A stretch of 64,000 bases of DNA from JALYXV01 sp963733505 (lineage in GTDB: Bacteria; Actinomycetota; Acidimicrobiia; Acidimicrobiales; Palsa-688). Each line of letters starts with the position of its first letter. Within the stretch, counting starts at the first letter, position 1. Positions 32,298-40,841 of the stretch are shown here, in pieces. Under the pieces are notes generated by a model, which had not been told where the DNA came from, made no database searches, and saw only the letters and a program-made list of their open reading frames with translations. The DNA lies in NCBI GenBank assembly GCA_963733505.1, contig CAVTDW010000012.1, positions 81,565 through 145,564 on the forward strand, given 5' to 3'. The translations under genes were made by a program, and so were the position numbers.

Positions 32298-34630
32298 CGC
32301 GGCACCCCGGCGCGCACACCCTCCGGCCCGCCAGGCGAACCAGGCCCCCCCGGCACATCCCCCGGCCCGCCAGGCTCACCAGGCGCCGCCGCCACACCCT
32401 CCGGCCCGACAGAGGAACCAGGCGCCGCCACACTCCCCGGCCCGCCAGGCGAACCAGGCGCCGCCGGCACACCCCCCGACCCGCCAGGCGAACCGGACGC
32501 TCCGAGCACCCCGGCAGGTACACGCTCCGGCGCGCCAGGCAAACCGGGCGTCGCCGGGACTCCCTCCGGCGGGCCAGGCGGGCTGGGCGCCCCGGGCATA
32601 GCCTCCGGCTCGACAGACGGCCCAGTACCGGTGGACCCGCCGTTTCCGGCTGCCCCGCCGGGCCGGCCACCGTTGTCAACGGCCTGGGGTGAGTCGGCGA
32701 CCGGTGCCGAAACCGGGTCGATGGGCCGGCGCCGCCGTCCCGGCCACGCCGCCAGCAACGTGCCGAGACCCACGATCCCCCCACCGATCCACAGCCACAT
32801 GATCAGCGGCTGGATGATCACGCCGATCGTCGCGGGGTCCCCGGGGTGCAGCGGCGCGTCGACGAACTTGATGTACACGTCGTCCAGCGGGGTGCTGCGC
32901 ACCGCGGGCGTGGCAATGGCCGCGCCACCGCCGGTGTACTGGCTGATGGCGGGCCGGTACACCTTGCTGCCGTCGATTCGGACCTTGGCTTCCTGCGACA
33001 GCCGGTTGGCGTGGGTCACCTGCTCGGTCCCGAGATAGGTCACCTTGTGGCCCGCGAAGGCAATGGTCTGGCCCGGGCTCACCGCCTGCTGGGTCTGGTG
33101 GGCGAAGGACCGGCTGCCCGCGAAGGCCACCGCGATCACCACGACGCCGATGTGGACGATCATGCCGCCGTTGGCCCGGCCGACCAGACCCCGCCAGCCC
33201 TGGCGACGTGCCGCCAACGCCAACTGCCGCCCTGCCGACCCAGCGGCGAAGGCCCCGAGGCCGAAGGCCAGCAGCGGGTTGAGCCCGCGGACCCCGAACA
33301 CCACGCACAACACCACCGTCGTGACCGCGAAGGTCAGCGGCCACTGGATCCGCTTGCGCAGGAGTTCTCCCGACGCCTTGCGCCACGGGAGCACCGGTGC
33401 GATGGCCATGAGGAACAGCAGGGCCACCATGATCGGCATCGTCATCCGGTCGAAGTAGGGCTCACCGACGGAGATCTGCTGGCCGTTGATGGCCTCCGAC
33501 AACAGCGGGAACACCGTGCCCAACAAGACGACGAAGGCGAACGCCGCGAACAGGAGGTTGTTGGCGAGGAACGCCCCTTCCCGCGACACCGGCGAGTCGA
33601 TGGTCCCCGGCGACCGCAGCCGGTCACCGCGCCACGCGATCAGCGTGATGGTGACCGCGACCGTGAGCCCGAAAAAGCCCAAGATGAGCGGTCCGATACC
33701 CGAGGTCGTGAAGGCATGGACGGACTGCAGCACGCCGGAGCGGGTGAGGAACGTCCCGAGGATGGTCAGGCTGAAGGTGGCCAGGAGTAACGAGAGGTTC
33801 CACAACCTGAGCATCCCCCGCCGTTCCTGGACCATCACCGAGTGCAAATACGCCGTGGCGGTGATCCACGGGAGGAACGACGCATTTTCCACCGGATCCC
33901 ATGCCCAGAACCCGCCCCACCCCAGCACCTCGTAGCTCCACCACGCCCCGAGGACGATGCCCGCCGAGAGGAAGCCCCACGCGAACAGCGTCCAGCGCCG
34001 GGTGTCGATCAGCCATCCCTCGCCCATCCGCCCCGTCACCAGGCTGGCCACGGCGAAGGCGAAGGGAATCGTGAAGCCGACGAAGCCCAGGTAGAGCATG
34101 GGCGGATGGAAGGCGACCAGCGGGTGGTTCTGGAGGAGCGGATTGGGGCCGGGGCCGTCGCTCGGGACGGCGCCGGAGATCGTGCGGAACGGGTTGGCCG
34201 GCCCGACCATCAACAGGAAGAAGAAGGCCGACACCACGTAGGTCACGAGCGTCGCCCACCCGACCATGGGGTCGTCGATGCGGGTGCGGTACTTGCGGGC
34301 CATGGCCGCGATGTAGCCGGCCAGGATGAGGGTCCACAGCACGATCGAACCTTCGAGCGCCGACCACATGCCGGTCACCTGGTACAGCAGCGGGGTGGAC
34401 CGGCTGGAGTTGTGCGCCACGAAGGTCAACGAGAAGTCGTGGGTCAAAAACGCCCGCTCCATGGCGACGGCGGCGAGGACGGCGCCCGCCAGGATGAGCC
34501 AGGTGTAGCTGCGCCCGGCGCGCAGCAGGCTCGGCCGTTGCTTGGTCAGTCCGACCGCCAGCGTGATCGCCCCGGCAATCGATGCCAGCAGGCCGAGCAC
34601 GACCGCGCTCTGGCCGATCGCGGCGTTCAC
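32294..34630 (-). CDS. ccmF: Heme lyase CcmF with a long collagen-like C-terminal tail
   Basis: The 778 aa multi-pass membrane protein is the System I heme lyase subunit. The WWD signature WGGFWAWDPVENASFLPW, the N-terminal LSAGIVLGAWW region and the C-terminal periplasmic domain are present. A final helix (VIIQPLIMWLWIGGGIVGLGTLL) ends near residue 650, where relatives stop. About 120 extra residues rich in Gly and Pro follow (units like GSPGGPEGV), encoded by short degenerate repeats at about 32294-32650. The tail would be cytoplasmic or external depending on topology, and its role is unknown. Confidence 0.93.
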   Translation of the reverse strand: MNAAIGQSAVVLGLLASIAGAITLAVGLTKQRPSLLRAGRSYTWLILAGAVLAAVAMERAFLTHDFSLTFVAHNSSRSTPLLYQVTGMWSALEGSIVLWTLILAGYIAAMARKYRTRIDDPMVGWATLVTYVVSAFFFLLMVGPANPFRTISGAVPSDGPGPNPLLQNHPLVAFHPPMLYLGFVGFTIPFAFAVASLVTGRMGEGWLIDTRRWTLFAWGFLSAGIVLGAWWSYEVLGWGGFWAWDPVENASFLPWITATAYLHSVMVQERRGMLRLWNLSLLLATFSLTILGTFLTRSGVLQSVHAFTTSGIGPLILGFFGLTVAVTITLIAWRGDRLRSPGTIDSPVSREGAFLANNLLFAAFAFVVLLGTVFPLLSEAINGQQISVGEPYFDRMTMPIMVALLFLMAIAPVLPWRKASGELLRKRIQWPLTFAVTTVVLCVVFGVRGLNPLLAFGLGAFAAGSAGRQLALAARRQGWRGLVGRANGGMIVHIGVVVIAVAFAGSRSFAHQTQQAVSPGQTIAFAGHKVTYLGTEQVTHANRLSQEAKVRIDGSKVYRPAISQYTGGGAAIATPAVRSTPLDDVYIKFVDAPLHPGDPATIGVIIQPLIMWLWIGGGIVGLGTLLAAWPGRRRRPIDPVSAPVADSPQAVDNGGRPGGAAGNGGSTGTGPSVEPEAMPGAPSPPGPPEGVPATPGLPGAPERVPAGVLGASGSPGGSGGVPAAPGSPGGPGSVAAPGSSVGPEGVAAAPGEPGGPGDVPGGPGSPGGPEGVRAGVPR

Positions 34631-35197
34631 TGGCCCGACGCTGGTGCCGGGACGGTGGTCACCCGTTCCGGGTGCTTCGCCACGTAGTCCTCGGTGTGCT
34701 TCACCATGATGAGGTCGCTGGCGAAGTGGCCGTCAGGCTCGAAATGACCCTCCAGCACGACCGGGATGCCGGGTTTGAAGAGCTGCGGTGGCCCGCTGCG
34801 GTAGACGACGTTGACGTCGACACCGTTGTTGGCGATGACGAAGTCCACGTCTTGGCCCACCTGCCGAATGGCGGGCTGCACCGTTCCCTCGATCCGGAAA
34901 CGCTGGCCGCCCAGTTTGGCTCGCTGGGCCACCGCCTCGTCGGCGGTCTTGAAGTAGAGGGTGGCGTTTCCGAGGCCCCGGACCACCAGCACCAGCAGTG
35001 CCGCGGCCAAGATCGCGAAGGCGACGATCTGGCGACGGCGCGACCCGAGCCGGGCTCGGGGTTTGACCGGGCCGCCGAGGCGAGGCCCAAGGGATCCGGC
35101 ATCGGCCGACTCGCCGGGGTCGTCGCCGGTCGCCCGGGAGACCGGGGCCCGCCGGTTGGGGTCCCGCCGCGCCCGCGGTGCCCGCGGTTACTGCCAC
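34627..35197 (-). CDS. ccmE: Heme chaperone CcmE (start in a shifted frame)
   Basis: CcmE carries heme covalently from CcmC to CcmF. The clear part (34627-35010) shows the end of the membrane anchor, GNATLYFKTADEAV, RIEGTV and LEGHFEPDGHF. The heme-binding block VKHTEDYVAKHP follows, in which the His is the heme ligand. Upstream in this frame there is no start codon before a stop at 35188. A GTG at 35197 overlapping the ccmD end fits a start one frame away, so a one-base indel between about 35010 and 35180 is likely. TTG at 35010 lies inside the anchor helix and is not convincing. Confidence 0.85.
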
Positions 35198-35322
35198 GTG
35201 CGCTCGTCGGGCGGCAGGGTCCGGGAGAGTTTGCGGCCCCGGAGGATAACCCGGACCGAATAGGCCCCCAAGACGCCGGATACCACGCCGTAGCCCAAGA
35301 ACACGTACCCCATCTGGGTCAC
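35188..35322 (-). CDS. Small CcmD-like membrane protein
   Basis: This 44 aa peptide has one membrane helix (MGYVFLGYGVVSGVLGAYSV) and a basic end (RVILRGRKLSRTL), the plan of CcmD, which frees heme-loaded CcmE from CcmABC. GTG at 35322 overlaps the inferred ccmC stop as GTGA; ATG at 35313 is the alternative. The position between ccmC and ccmE supports the assignment. Confidence 0.75.
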   Translation of the reverse strand: MTQMGYVFLGYGVVSGVLGAYSVRVILRGRKLSRTLPPDERTWQ

Positions 35323-36163
35323 GACTGCCGTCCCGCAGGCGCAGCCGCAGGCGCATCGGCAGCCGCAGGCGCATCGGCAGACGCAGGCGCAGGCGCCGCG
35401 ACGACGACGGGTCGACATCGGGGCCGCCCTCGGCTCGGCGAGCCGCCAGCGCGTACGCCAAACCCTCGTTCTCCAGGCGGCTCTCGAGTTGCTCGAGTCG
35501 CGTCCGGTGGAACATCAGCCACGCATAGATCAACGCGAAGGCGATGAACGACAGCAGCATGGTCCACAGCTGCGCCCCGTGGATCTTCGGGTGGAGCGAC
35601 TCCAGCGTGTCGCCCTGGTGCAACGTCCGCCACCATTCCGTCGCGAAATGGTCGATCGGCACCACGGCGGCGAACAACACCCCGGCCACCGCCGAGCGGA
35701 TGGCCCGCGACTCGGCCCCACCGCCGGTGCGCCGCAACGCCAGGTAGCCGACGAACAGGGCGCACAGCAGCGCCGTCAGCGTGAGGCGGGCATCCCAGGT
35801 CCACCACACACCCCACGCCGGCCGGCCCCAGATCGACCCGGTGGCCAGCGAAAGGGCACAGAACACCACGCCCACCTCGCCCGACGCCCCCGCCAGGCGA
35901 TCCCAACGCCAGCTGCGTGTCCGGGGAACGAGGTACAGCAGGCTGGCCAGGGCGGTGATGCCGAACGCAACGAAGGCCATGGTCGACACGGCCGGGTGGA
36001 TGTAGATCAGCCGGACCAGATCGCCTTGGACCTCGTCGGGCGGGGTGGAGACCAGCCCGAAGTACACCACGGCCCCGCTGGCCACCAGGGCGCTGACGCC
36101 GAGGACCCGGGTGGTGCGATTGCCGGTCCCGGTCTTGGTCGGGGACCTCTCGGTTCGAGTCAC
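35319..36163 (-). CDS. ccmC: Heme exporter subunit CcmC (one frameshift near the 3' end)
   Basis: CcmC loads heme onto CcmE. The six-helix protein shows the tryptophan-rich signature WGVWWTWDARLTL and external histidines (RLIYIHPAVS, KIHGAQLW). The conserved part ends near LAYALAARRAEGG. A repeat of about 18 bases follows (about 35333-35400). Shifting one base near 35400 gives an Ala/Pro-rich tail (ADAPAAADAPAAAPAG) whose TGA overlaps the ccmD GTG. Without the shift the frame runs on through ccmD and ccmE as Arg-rich nonsense. Confidence 0.88.
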
Positions 36164-36167
36164 GGGG

Positions 36168-36836
36168 TTATGCCTCCTCCAGCAGGGTCCCGAAGGCGAG
36201 CACCCCGAGTGTGACGTAGACGACTGCGAAGACGGCCAGCAGGGTCACCCATTTCCAGCCGTCGTCCAGGCTTTGGCCGAGGGCTACCTCCCAGGCCCGG
36301 GTGGCCCCGATGAGCACGGGAGCCACGACGGGCAAGATCAGCAGTGGCAACAGCGTTTCGCGCACCCGCAACCCCGCGGCCAAGACGCCGTACAGCGTCC
36401 CACACGCCGCCAGTCCAATCGTCGCGACCGCCGCGGTTGCCAACAACAGCGCCACCCCGGTGAGCGCCGTGCTGTAGAAGATCACGATCCCGACCGCGAG
36501 CAGGGCTTCCAGGGCGGCCAGCTCCAAGGCGACGGCGGCCGCCTTGCCGAGGAAGATCCCGGCCGGGTCGAGGCCCGACATCCGCAGGCCGTCGCCGGCT
36601 GCGTCGGCCGCCTCGACGGCGAAGCTGCGCTGCACCGCCAGCACCGAGCAGAACAACACCGCAACCCAGAACAGCCCGGGGGCGGCGGTCTGCAGGAAGT
36701 TTCGGTCGGGCTCGAGGGCGAAGCCGAACAGGACCAGCACGATGACCGCGAACGGCGCCACCTGGTTGGTGGCCACCCGGGAGCGGGCCTCGATTCGCAG
36801 GTCCTTGCCGGCGATGAGGGCGGCGTCACGCCACAT
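36168..36836 (-). CDS. ccmB: ABC transporter permease CcmB
   Basis: The 222 aa membrane protein is the permease of the CcmAB complex that drives release of holo-CcmE. Family features are the start ALIAGKDLRIEARSR, RSFAVEAADAAGDGLRMSG and LPLLILPVVAPVLIGAT, with six predicted helices. ATG at 36836 overlaps the ccmA stop by 11 bases. Four bases separate it from ccmC. Confidence 0.92.
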   Translation of the reverse strand: MWRDAALIAGKDLRIEARSRVATNQVAPFAVIVLVLFGFALEPDRNFLQTAAPGLFWVAVLFCSVLAVQRSFAVEAADAAGDGLRMSGLDPAGIFLGKAAAVALELAALEALLAVGIVIFYSTALTGVALLLATAAVATIGLAACGTLYGVLAAGLRVRETLLPLLILPVVAPVLIGATRAWEVALGQSLDDGWKWVTLLAVFAVVYVTLGVLAFGTLLEEA

Positions 36837-37605
36837 GTGCCGCCTCGAGGTCCTCAAACGCATCAAGGGATGGGAAAATGCCGGCCGGTTGTTCGGTGGC
36901 GTCCTCGGGGGGGACAGAGGTTGCTTCGGGCAGCCCCGACCGGGGTGCGGGTCGAACCGGCACGACCTGACCGCCGGCCATGACGAGGGTCCGATCGGCC
37001 AGCGCCGACGCCCGATCACGTTCGTGGGAGGCCAGGACGACCGCGGCGCCGCCCGCCACGGCGCCGCGGATCAGCTCGTCCAGCAGATCCCGGTGCTCGG
37101 CATCGAGCCCCGCGTGGGGCTCGTCGAGCAACCACAACTCGGGTGCTCGGGCGACGAGCACCGCGAGGGCGGTGCGCCGCCGCTGGCCGGCCGACAGCCG
37201 CCCTGCGGGCACTGAACGAAGCCGCCCGCCGAGGCCCAATCGGACCAGCGCGGGCTCGACTGTGGCGGTCGGCGCGCCCGCCGCCCGGACCGCGAAGCGA
37301 ACGTTGTCCTCCACCGTCAGATCGTCGTACAACGCCGTGGCGTGACCGAGGAGGCCCACCCGTCGGCGCACCGCGCGACGGTCCACGGTCAGGTCACAGC
37401 CGAGGACCTGGGCGCTGCCCGACACGACCGCCAGCAGGCCCGCGCAGGTGCGCAGCAGGCTGGTCTTGCCCGCGCCATTGGCCCCCTGGAGCAACACGAC
37501 CTCGCCTGGCTGCACCTCCAGATCGGCGCCGGCGAGTACGGGAAAACCCCCGAGGAGGGCTACGGCTGAGCGGAGGCGGACGGCAGGGGCCATGACAACG
37601 CCCAT
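36826..37605 (-). CDS. ccmA: ABC transporter ATPase CcmA
   Basis: The 259 aa ATPase has Walker A GANGAGKTSLLR, the signature LSAGQRRRTALA and Walker B LWLLDEPHAGLD, with the switch His in VVLASHERD. It powers the CcmABCD step that frees heme-CcmE. The last 45 residues are a Pro/Glu-rich extension not needed for the fold. ATG at 37605 or 37593 could start it. Confidence 0.92.
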   Translation of the reverse strand: MGVVMAPAVRLRSAVALLGGFPVLAGADLEVQPGEVVLLQGANGAGKTSLLRTCAGLLAVVSGSAQVLGCDLTVDRRAVRRRVGLLGHATALYDDLTVEDNVRFAVRAAGAPTATVEPALVRLGLGGRLRSVPAGRLSAGQRRRTALAVLVARAPELWLLDEPHAGLDAEHRDLLDELIRGAVAGGAAVVLASHERDRASALADRTLVMAGGQVVPVRPAPRSGLPEATSVPPEDATEQPAGIFPSLDAFEDLEAAHVA

Positions 37606-37650
37606 AACGCTACTGGCGGACCCCCTGTTTTCACCATCCAGGCCCGGCCG

Positions 37651-38403
37651 TCAGAGGTTGAAGTGGTTCAACCCCGGGAGCTTGATGAACCAGTTCGACA
37701 GCCGGTGGATGTTGTCGGTGAGCAGCAGGACGCCGAGCGCGGCCAGCAGCAGCCCCGAGACCAGATTGACCGCCCAGAGGTGCGCTCGCACCCACTCGAA
37801 CACCCCGGCCAGGCGCCCGAAGGCCAACCCGGCCGCGATGAAGGGGACCCCGAGGCCGAGCGAGTAGCACAACAACATCAGCTCGCCCCGGCCCAGGGTG
37901 CTCTGTGAGTTCGACAATGCCAGGACCGCGCTCAACGCCGGACCGATGCACGGAGTCCACCCGAACGCGAAGGCCATCCCCATGAGCGGCGGAGCCCAGG
38001 AGCCGAGCCGCGACGGCAGGACATGGAAGCGCCGTTCGCGCATCAGCCACGACGGCCGGATCAACCCGGCAAACACCAACCCCATGACGATGATCAGCAC
38101 CCCGGCGATCTCGGTGAGCCCGGTCTGATGGGCCCGCAGGGTCTGGCCGATCGCGCTGGCTCCCGCCTCGAACGCCGCGAAGACCACCGTGAAACCGGCG
38201 ACGAACAGCAGCGCCGCCCGCAGCATTGTCCGCTGGTCGGCCTTGGTACGCACCGTCATCTCGTTGGCGCTGAGGCCCGACATCAGCGAGAGATAGCTCG
38301 GCACGAGGGGCAGGACACACGGGGACAGGAACGACGCCATGCCCGCGCCGAAGGCCACCACGAAGCCGAGTGGCGAGTCGGCGATCAGGCCTTGGGTGCT
38401 CAC
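37651..38403 (-). CDS. ccdA: Thiol-disulfide electron carrier CcdA
   Basis: The 250 aa membrane protein carries electrons from cytoplasmic thioredoxin to the exported thioredoxin CcmG. Its two conserved cysteines lie in ASFLSPCVLPLVPSY and GWTPCIGPALSAVL. GTG at 38403 is chosen since the conserved segment starts soon after it and upstream codons read as low-complexity. The gene precedes ccmA by 45 bases in the same direction and completes the redox side of the cytochrome c system. Confidence 0.93.
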   Translation of the reverse strand: MSTQGLIADSPLGFVVAFGAGMASFLSPCVLPLVPSYLSLMSGLSANEMTVRTKADQRTMLRAALLFVAGFTVVFAAFEAGASAIGQTLRAHQTGLTEIAGVLIIVMGLVFAGLIRPSWLMRERRFHVLPSRLGSWAPPLMGMAFAFGWTPCIGPALSAVLALSNSQSTLGRGELMLLCYSLGLGVPFIAAGLAFGRLAGVFEWVRAHLWAVNLVSGLLLAALGVLLLTDNIHRLSNWFIKLPGLNHFNL

Positions 38404-38413
38404 TTGCGGGTGC

Positions 38414-39124
38414 TCACGTGCCCTCGAACTTGGGGCGGCGGCGTTCCCTGAAGGCGGCGACCCCCTCCAGCGCATCGGCCGAGCCCCAGACCCGGTCGTA
38501 CGCCTCGGCGCCGGCGGCTCCGGGGCCGTGGGCGGCCGACAACGTGTTGAGCAGCAACTTGTGGCCCGCGGCACTCAATGGTGCCAACTCCGCCAGCTCG
38601 TGCGCCCATGCCTCCGCGTCGCCAAGGTCGCCTGATCGCTGGGCGAAACCGAGGCGCAGGGCCGTGTCGGCGTCGAGTTCCTCGGCCGCCAACAGCATGG
38701 CCCGGGCGGGGCCGTGGCCGGCCAGCAGGGTCAGGCGCTGCACGGTCCAGGGGTCGACCATCAGGCCCAGTTTGGCGGCGGGGATGGCGAATCGTGCGGT
38801 CGGGTCGACGACACGGAGATCGCACGCCATCGCCAGCTGGGTACCGGCGCCCAGGGCGGCGCCATGCACCGCCGCGATAACGGGAACGGCAACGTTGGCC
38901 ACCGTGTCGAGCAGGTGGCGCAGGACCGCCCCGAGCGCCGTGCCGTGCACCAGAGCCAGGTCGGCCCCGGCGCAGAAGTGCCGGCCGGCGCCGGTGAGCA
39001 CGATCGTCCGGGCTCCGTCCGCGATGGCGTCGTCGAAGGCAGCCACCAGCCGTTCGCAGGTGGCGACGTCGAGGGCATTGCGCCGATCCTGCCGATCGAT
39101 GGTGATGGTGGCGGTCTCGGGCAT
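38414..39124 (-). CDS. Enoyl-CoA hydratase/isomerase family protein
   Basis: The 236 aa crotonase-fold protein shows RRNALDVATCERL, the oxyanion-hole segments HFCAGADLAL and HGAALGAGTQLAMACD and the family end FRERRRPKFEGT. The second catalytic Glu of true hydratases is not obvious (the region reads PAAKLGLMVDP), so it could be an isomerase or other crotonase. It starts opposite the GlsB-like gene, with a perfect palindrome between them, and ends 11 bases before ccdA. Confidence 0.85.
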   Translation of the reverse strand: MPETATITIDRQDRRNALDVATCERLVAAFDDAIADGARTIVLTGAGRHFCAGADLALVHGTALGAVLRHLLDTVANVAVPVIAAVHGAALGAGTQLAMACDLRVVDPTARFAIPAAKLGLMVDPWTVQRLTLLAGHGPARAMLLAAEELDADTALRLGFAQRSGDLGDAEAWAHELAELAPLSAAGHKLLLNTLSAAHGPGAAGAEAYDRVWGSADALEGVAAFRERRRPKFEGT

Positions 39125-39133
39125 TGGGTGGGA

Positions 39134-39147
39134 GGTTTACGTAAACC
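39134..39147. promoter_or_regulatory. 14-base perfect palindrome between divergent genes
   Basis: GGTTTACGTAAACC lies between the enoyl-CoA hydratase start (39124, minus) and the GlsB-type start (39170, plus). It has the size and symmetry of a TetR- or GntR-type operator. No regulator gene is adjacent. Confidence 0.5.
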
Positions 39148-39169
39148 CTCCGGGGGTCACAGTAGTGAT

Positions 39170-39436
39170 GTGCTCTTCCTAATACTTTCCATCATCATCC
39201 TCGGCCTCATCGTCGGCGCACTCGGACGGCTGTTGGTGCCCGGGCACAACCCGATGGGCATCCTCGCAACCACGGTGGTCGGCATCGTCGGCGCCCTGAT
39301 CGGCGGGGTCATCGCCCGATTGATCTGGACCGTCCCGGCCAATCACCGGCTCGGAATCTTCGTGTGCGAGGTGCTGGGCGCGGCCGCCATCGTGGCCCTC
39401 GTCAGCGGCACCCGTCGCCGGCGGGTCTACTACTAG
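39170..39436 (+). CDS. GlsB/YeaQ/YmgE-family small membrane protein
   Basis: The 88 aa protein has three membrane helices with the family pattern: LGLIVGALGRLLVPGHNPMG, TVVGIVGALIGGVIARLI and a final GAAAIVALVSG. The family is often stress-induced; the name transglycosylase-associated protein is historical. GTG at 39170 is the only start at the family's N-terminus. Its TAG overlaps the stop of the convergent enoyl-CoA hydratase through a shared CTAG. Confidence 0.85.
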   Translation: MLFLILSIIILGLIVGALGRLLVPGHNPMGILATTVVGIVGALIGGVIARLIWTVPANHRLGIFVCEVLGAAAIVALVSGTRRRRVYY

Positions 39437-40224
39437 ACCCCTCGCCACTTCGGCGGTCGCTTCTCCCGGAACGCCGCGATCCCTTCGGTGGCGTCGTCGG
39501 TTCCGACCGCCACGGTCAACAGGGGGTGGAGGACGGCGAGCGCCTCGGCGGCCGCCATGTCCCACACCGCGTAGAACGAATCCCGGCCCAGTCGCATGGC
39601 GGCCGGCGATTTCGCCGCCAGCGTCGATGCCAGGTCGCCCACGGCGGCATCAAGTTCGGCGGCGGGTACGACCCGGTTGACGAAGCCCATTCGCTGCGCT
39701 TCGACGGCCCCCACCCGCCGGCCCGTGAGCATCAGTTCCAGGGCCTGCTTCGGGGGCATCGACCGGACGAGGGGCACGGTGATCATGAACGGCCACAAGC
39801 CGATGTCAATCTCCGGAGCGGCGAAGACACTGTCGTCGCTGCACACGACCAGGTCGCACGCCAGGGCCAGACCGAACCCACCCGCCACCGCGAAGCCCCC
39901 GACCGCGGCGATGACCGGTTTGCCGAGGGACCAGAGCCGGGCGAACAACTCGGCCACGCGTCCCCTCGCCTCGTGAAGGGCGCCGTGGGACATGTCCGAC
40001 GACATGTCCGCCAGGTCGACCCCTGAGCAGAACGCCGCCTCGCCCGCGCCCGACAGCACCACCACCCGCACGTCGGGATCGGCCTTGGCCGTCGCCAGGT
40101 GTTCCAGTAACTCCTCGATCGCGCTCCAGGTCAGGGCGTTGCGCCGCTCCGGGCGGTTGATGGTGATGCGGGCGACGCGGTCCTCGACCGAGTACAGCAC
40201 GTCGCCGTCCGCGTTGGCTGGCAC
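39433..40224 (-). CDS. Enoyl-CoA hydratase/isomerase family protein
   Basis: The 263 aa crotonase-fold protein has ITINRPERRNALTW, AFCSGVDLADM, GGFAVAGGFGLALACDLVV and FAAPEIDIGLWPF, where Glu is a catalytic candidate, and ends FREKRPPKWRGV. It is closely related in plan to the hydratase at 38414-39124 and lies on the same strand with the GlsB-like gene between. Both may act on acyl-CoA intermediates whose electrons go to EtfAB, which is inference. Confidence 0.88.
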   Translation of the reverse strand: MPANADGDVLYSVEDRVARITINRPERRNALTWSAIEELLEHLATAKADPDVRVVVLSGAGEAAFCSGVDLADMSSDMSHGALHEARGRVAELFARLWSLGKPVIAAVGGFAVAGGFGLALACDLVVCSDDSVFAAPEIDIGLWPFMITVPLVRSMPPKQALELMLTGRRVGAVEAQRMGFVNRVVPAAELDAAVGDLASTLAAKSPAAMRLGRDSFYAVWDMAAAEALAVLHPLLTVAVGTDDATEGIAAFREKRPPKWRGV

Positions 40225-40250
40225 TGACCGGACGGTAGCGTCTCGACTCG

Positions 40251-40841
40251 ATGTTCTACGTCACCGGGCTGGCTCTGGTCGCCGGCGCGGTCATCGGTTT
40301 GGCCACCGGGGGACGGCTCCGGTTCCTCGGGCGCCACCACCTGCGGGCCTGGTGGCTGGTGATGGTGGGCTTCGGCCTCCAACTGGCGACCGACCATCTG
40401 AAGGTGGCTGGCTTGGGCACCGCCATGGTCCTGGCGGGGGCGGCCGCCCTCCTCGCCTTCGCGGCCCTCAACCCCACGTTGGTCGGTATCGGTGTCGTGG
40501 CGGTCGGGGTGGCCGCCAACGCGCTGGTCATCGGCCTCAACGACGGCATGCCGGTGCGGCCCAAGTCGGTGGTCGCGGCCCACATCGCCACCCGGGATGA
40601 AGAACCGACGCTGGACTATGGCTTCCGCCATCACGCCGAGGGCCCGAGCGACCAGCTCCGGGTGCTCGGCGACATCATCCCGCTACCCCAGTTCCACGAG
40701 GTCGTCTCCTTCGGCGACCTGATCCTGGCGCTGGGCGTGGCTGCGACCATCGCCCACTTGTTGCGCCCCGGTGCCCGGCATACGTCCCGCATCCCGTCGC
40801 CCGGGCCGACCCAGGCGGAGGCCGACGGGGTGAGTGCGTGA
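40251..40841 (+). CDS. DUF5317 family membrane protein
   Basis: The 196 aa protein has four to five membrane helices. VIGLATGGRLRFLG opens it and the conserved LVIGLNDGMPVRP lies near residue 95. A loop with DYGFRHHAEGPSDQLRVLGDIIPLP and a last helix (VVSFGDLILALGVAATIAHL) follow, the DUF5317 pattern. The function is unknown. Its TGA overlaps the glycosyltransferase GTG at 40838. It is divergent from the hydratase at 40224. Confidence 0.85.
   Translation: MFYVTGLALVAGAVIGLATGGRLRFLGRHHLRAWWLVMVGFGLQLATDHLKVAGLGTAMVLAGAAALLAFAALNPTLVGIGVVAVGVAANALVIGLNDGMPVRPKSVVAAHIATRDEEPTLDYGFRHHAEGPSDQLRVLGDIIPLPQFHEVVSFGDLILALGVAATIAHLLRPGARHTSRIPSPGPTQAEADGVSA

Noticed and set aside
31368..33038. A 556-codon plus-strand frame rich in Gly and Pro
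   Set aside because: It is antisense to ccmH, ccmG and the ccmF tail; the minus-strand genes have clear family motifs.
34733..36163. Single 476-codon fusion of CcmC with downstream text
   Set aside because: After the CcmC core the frame becomes Arg-rich; the shifted frame gives an Ala/Pro tail ending in a GTGA overlap with ccmD.
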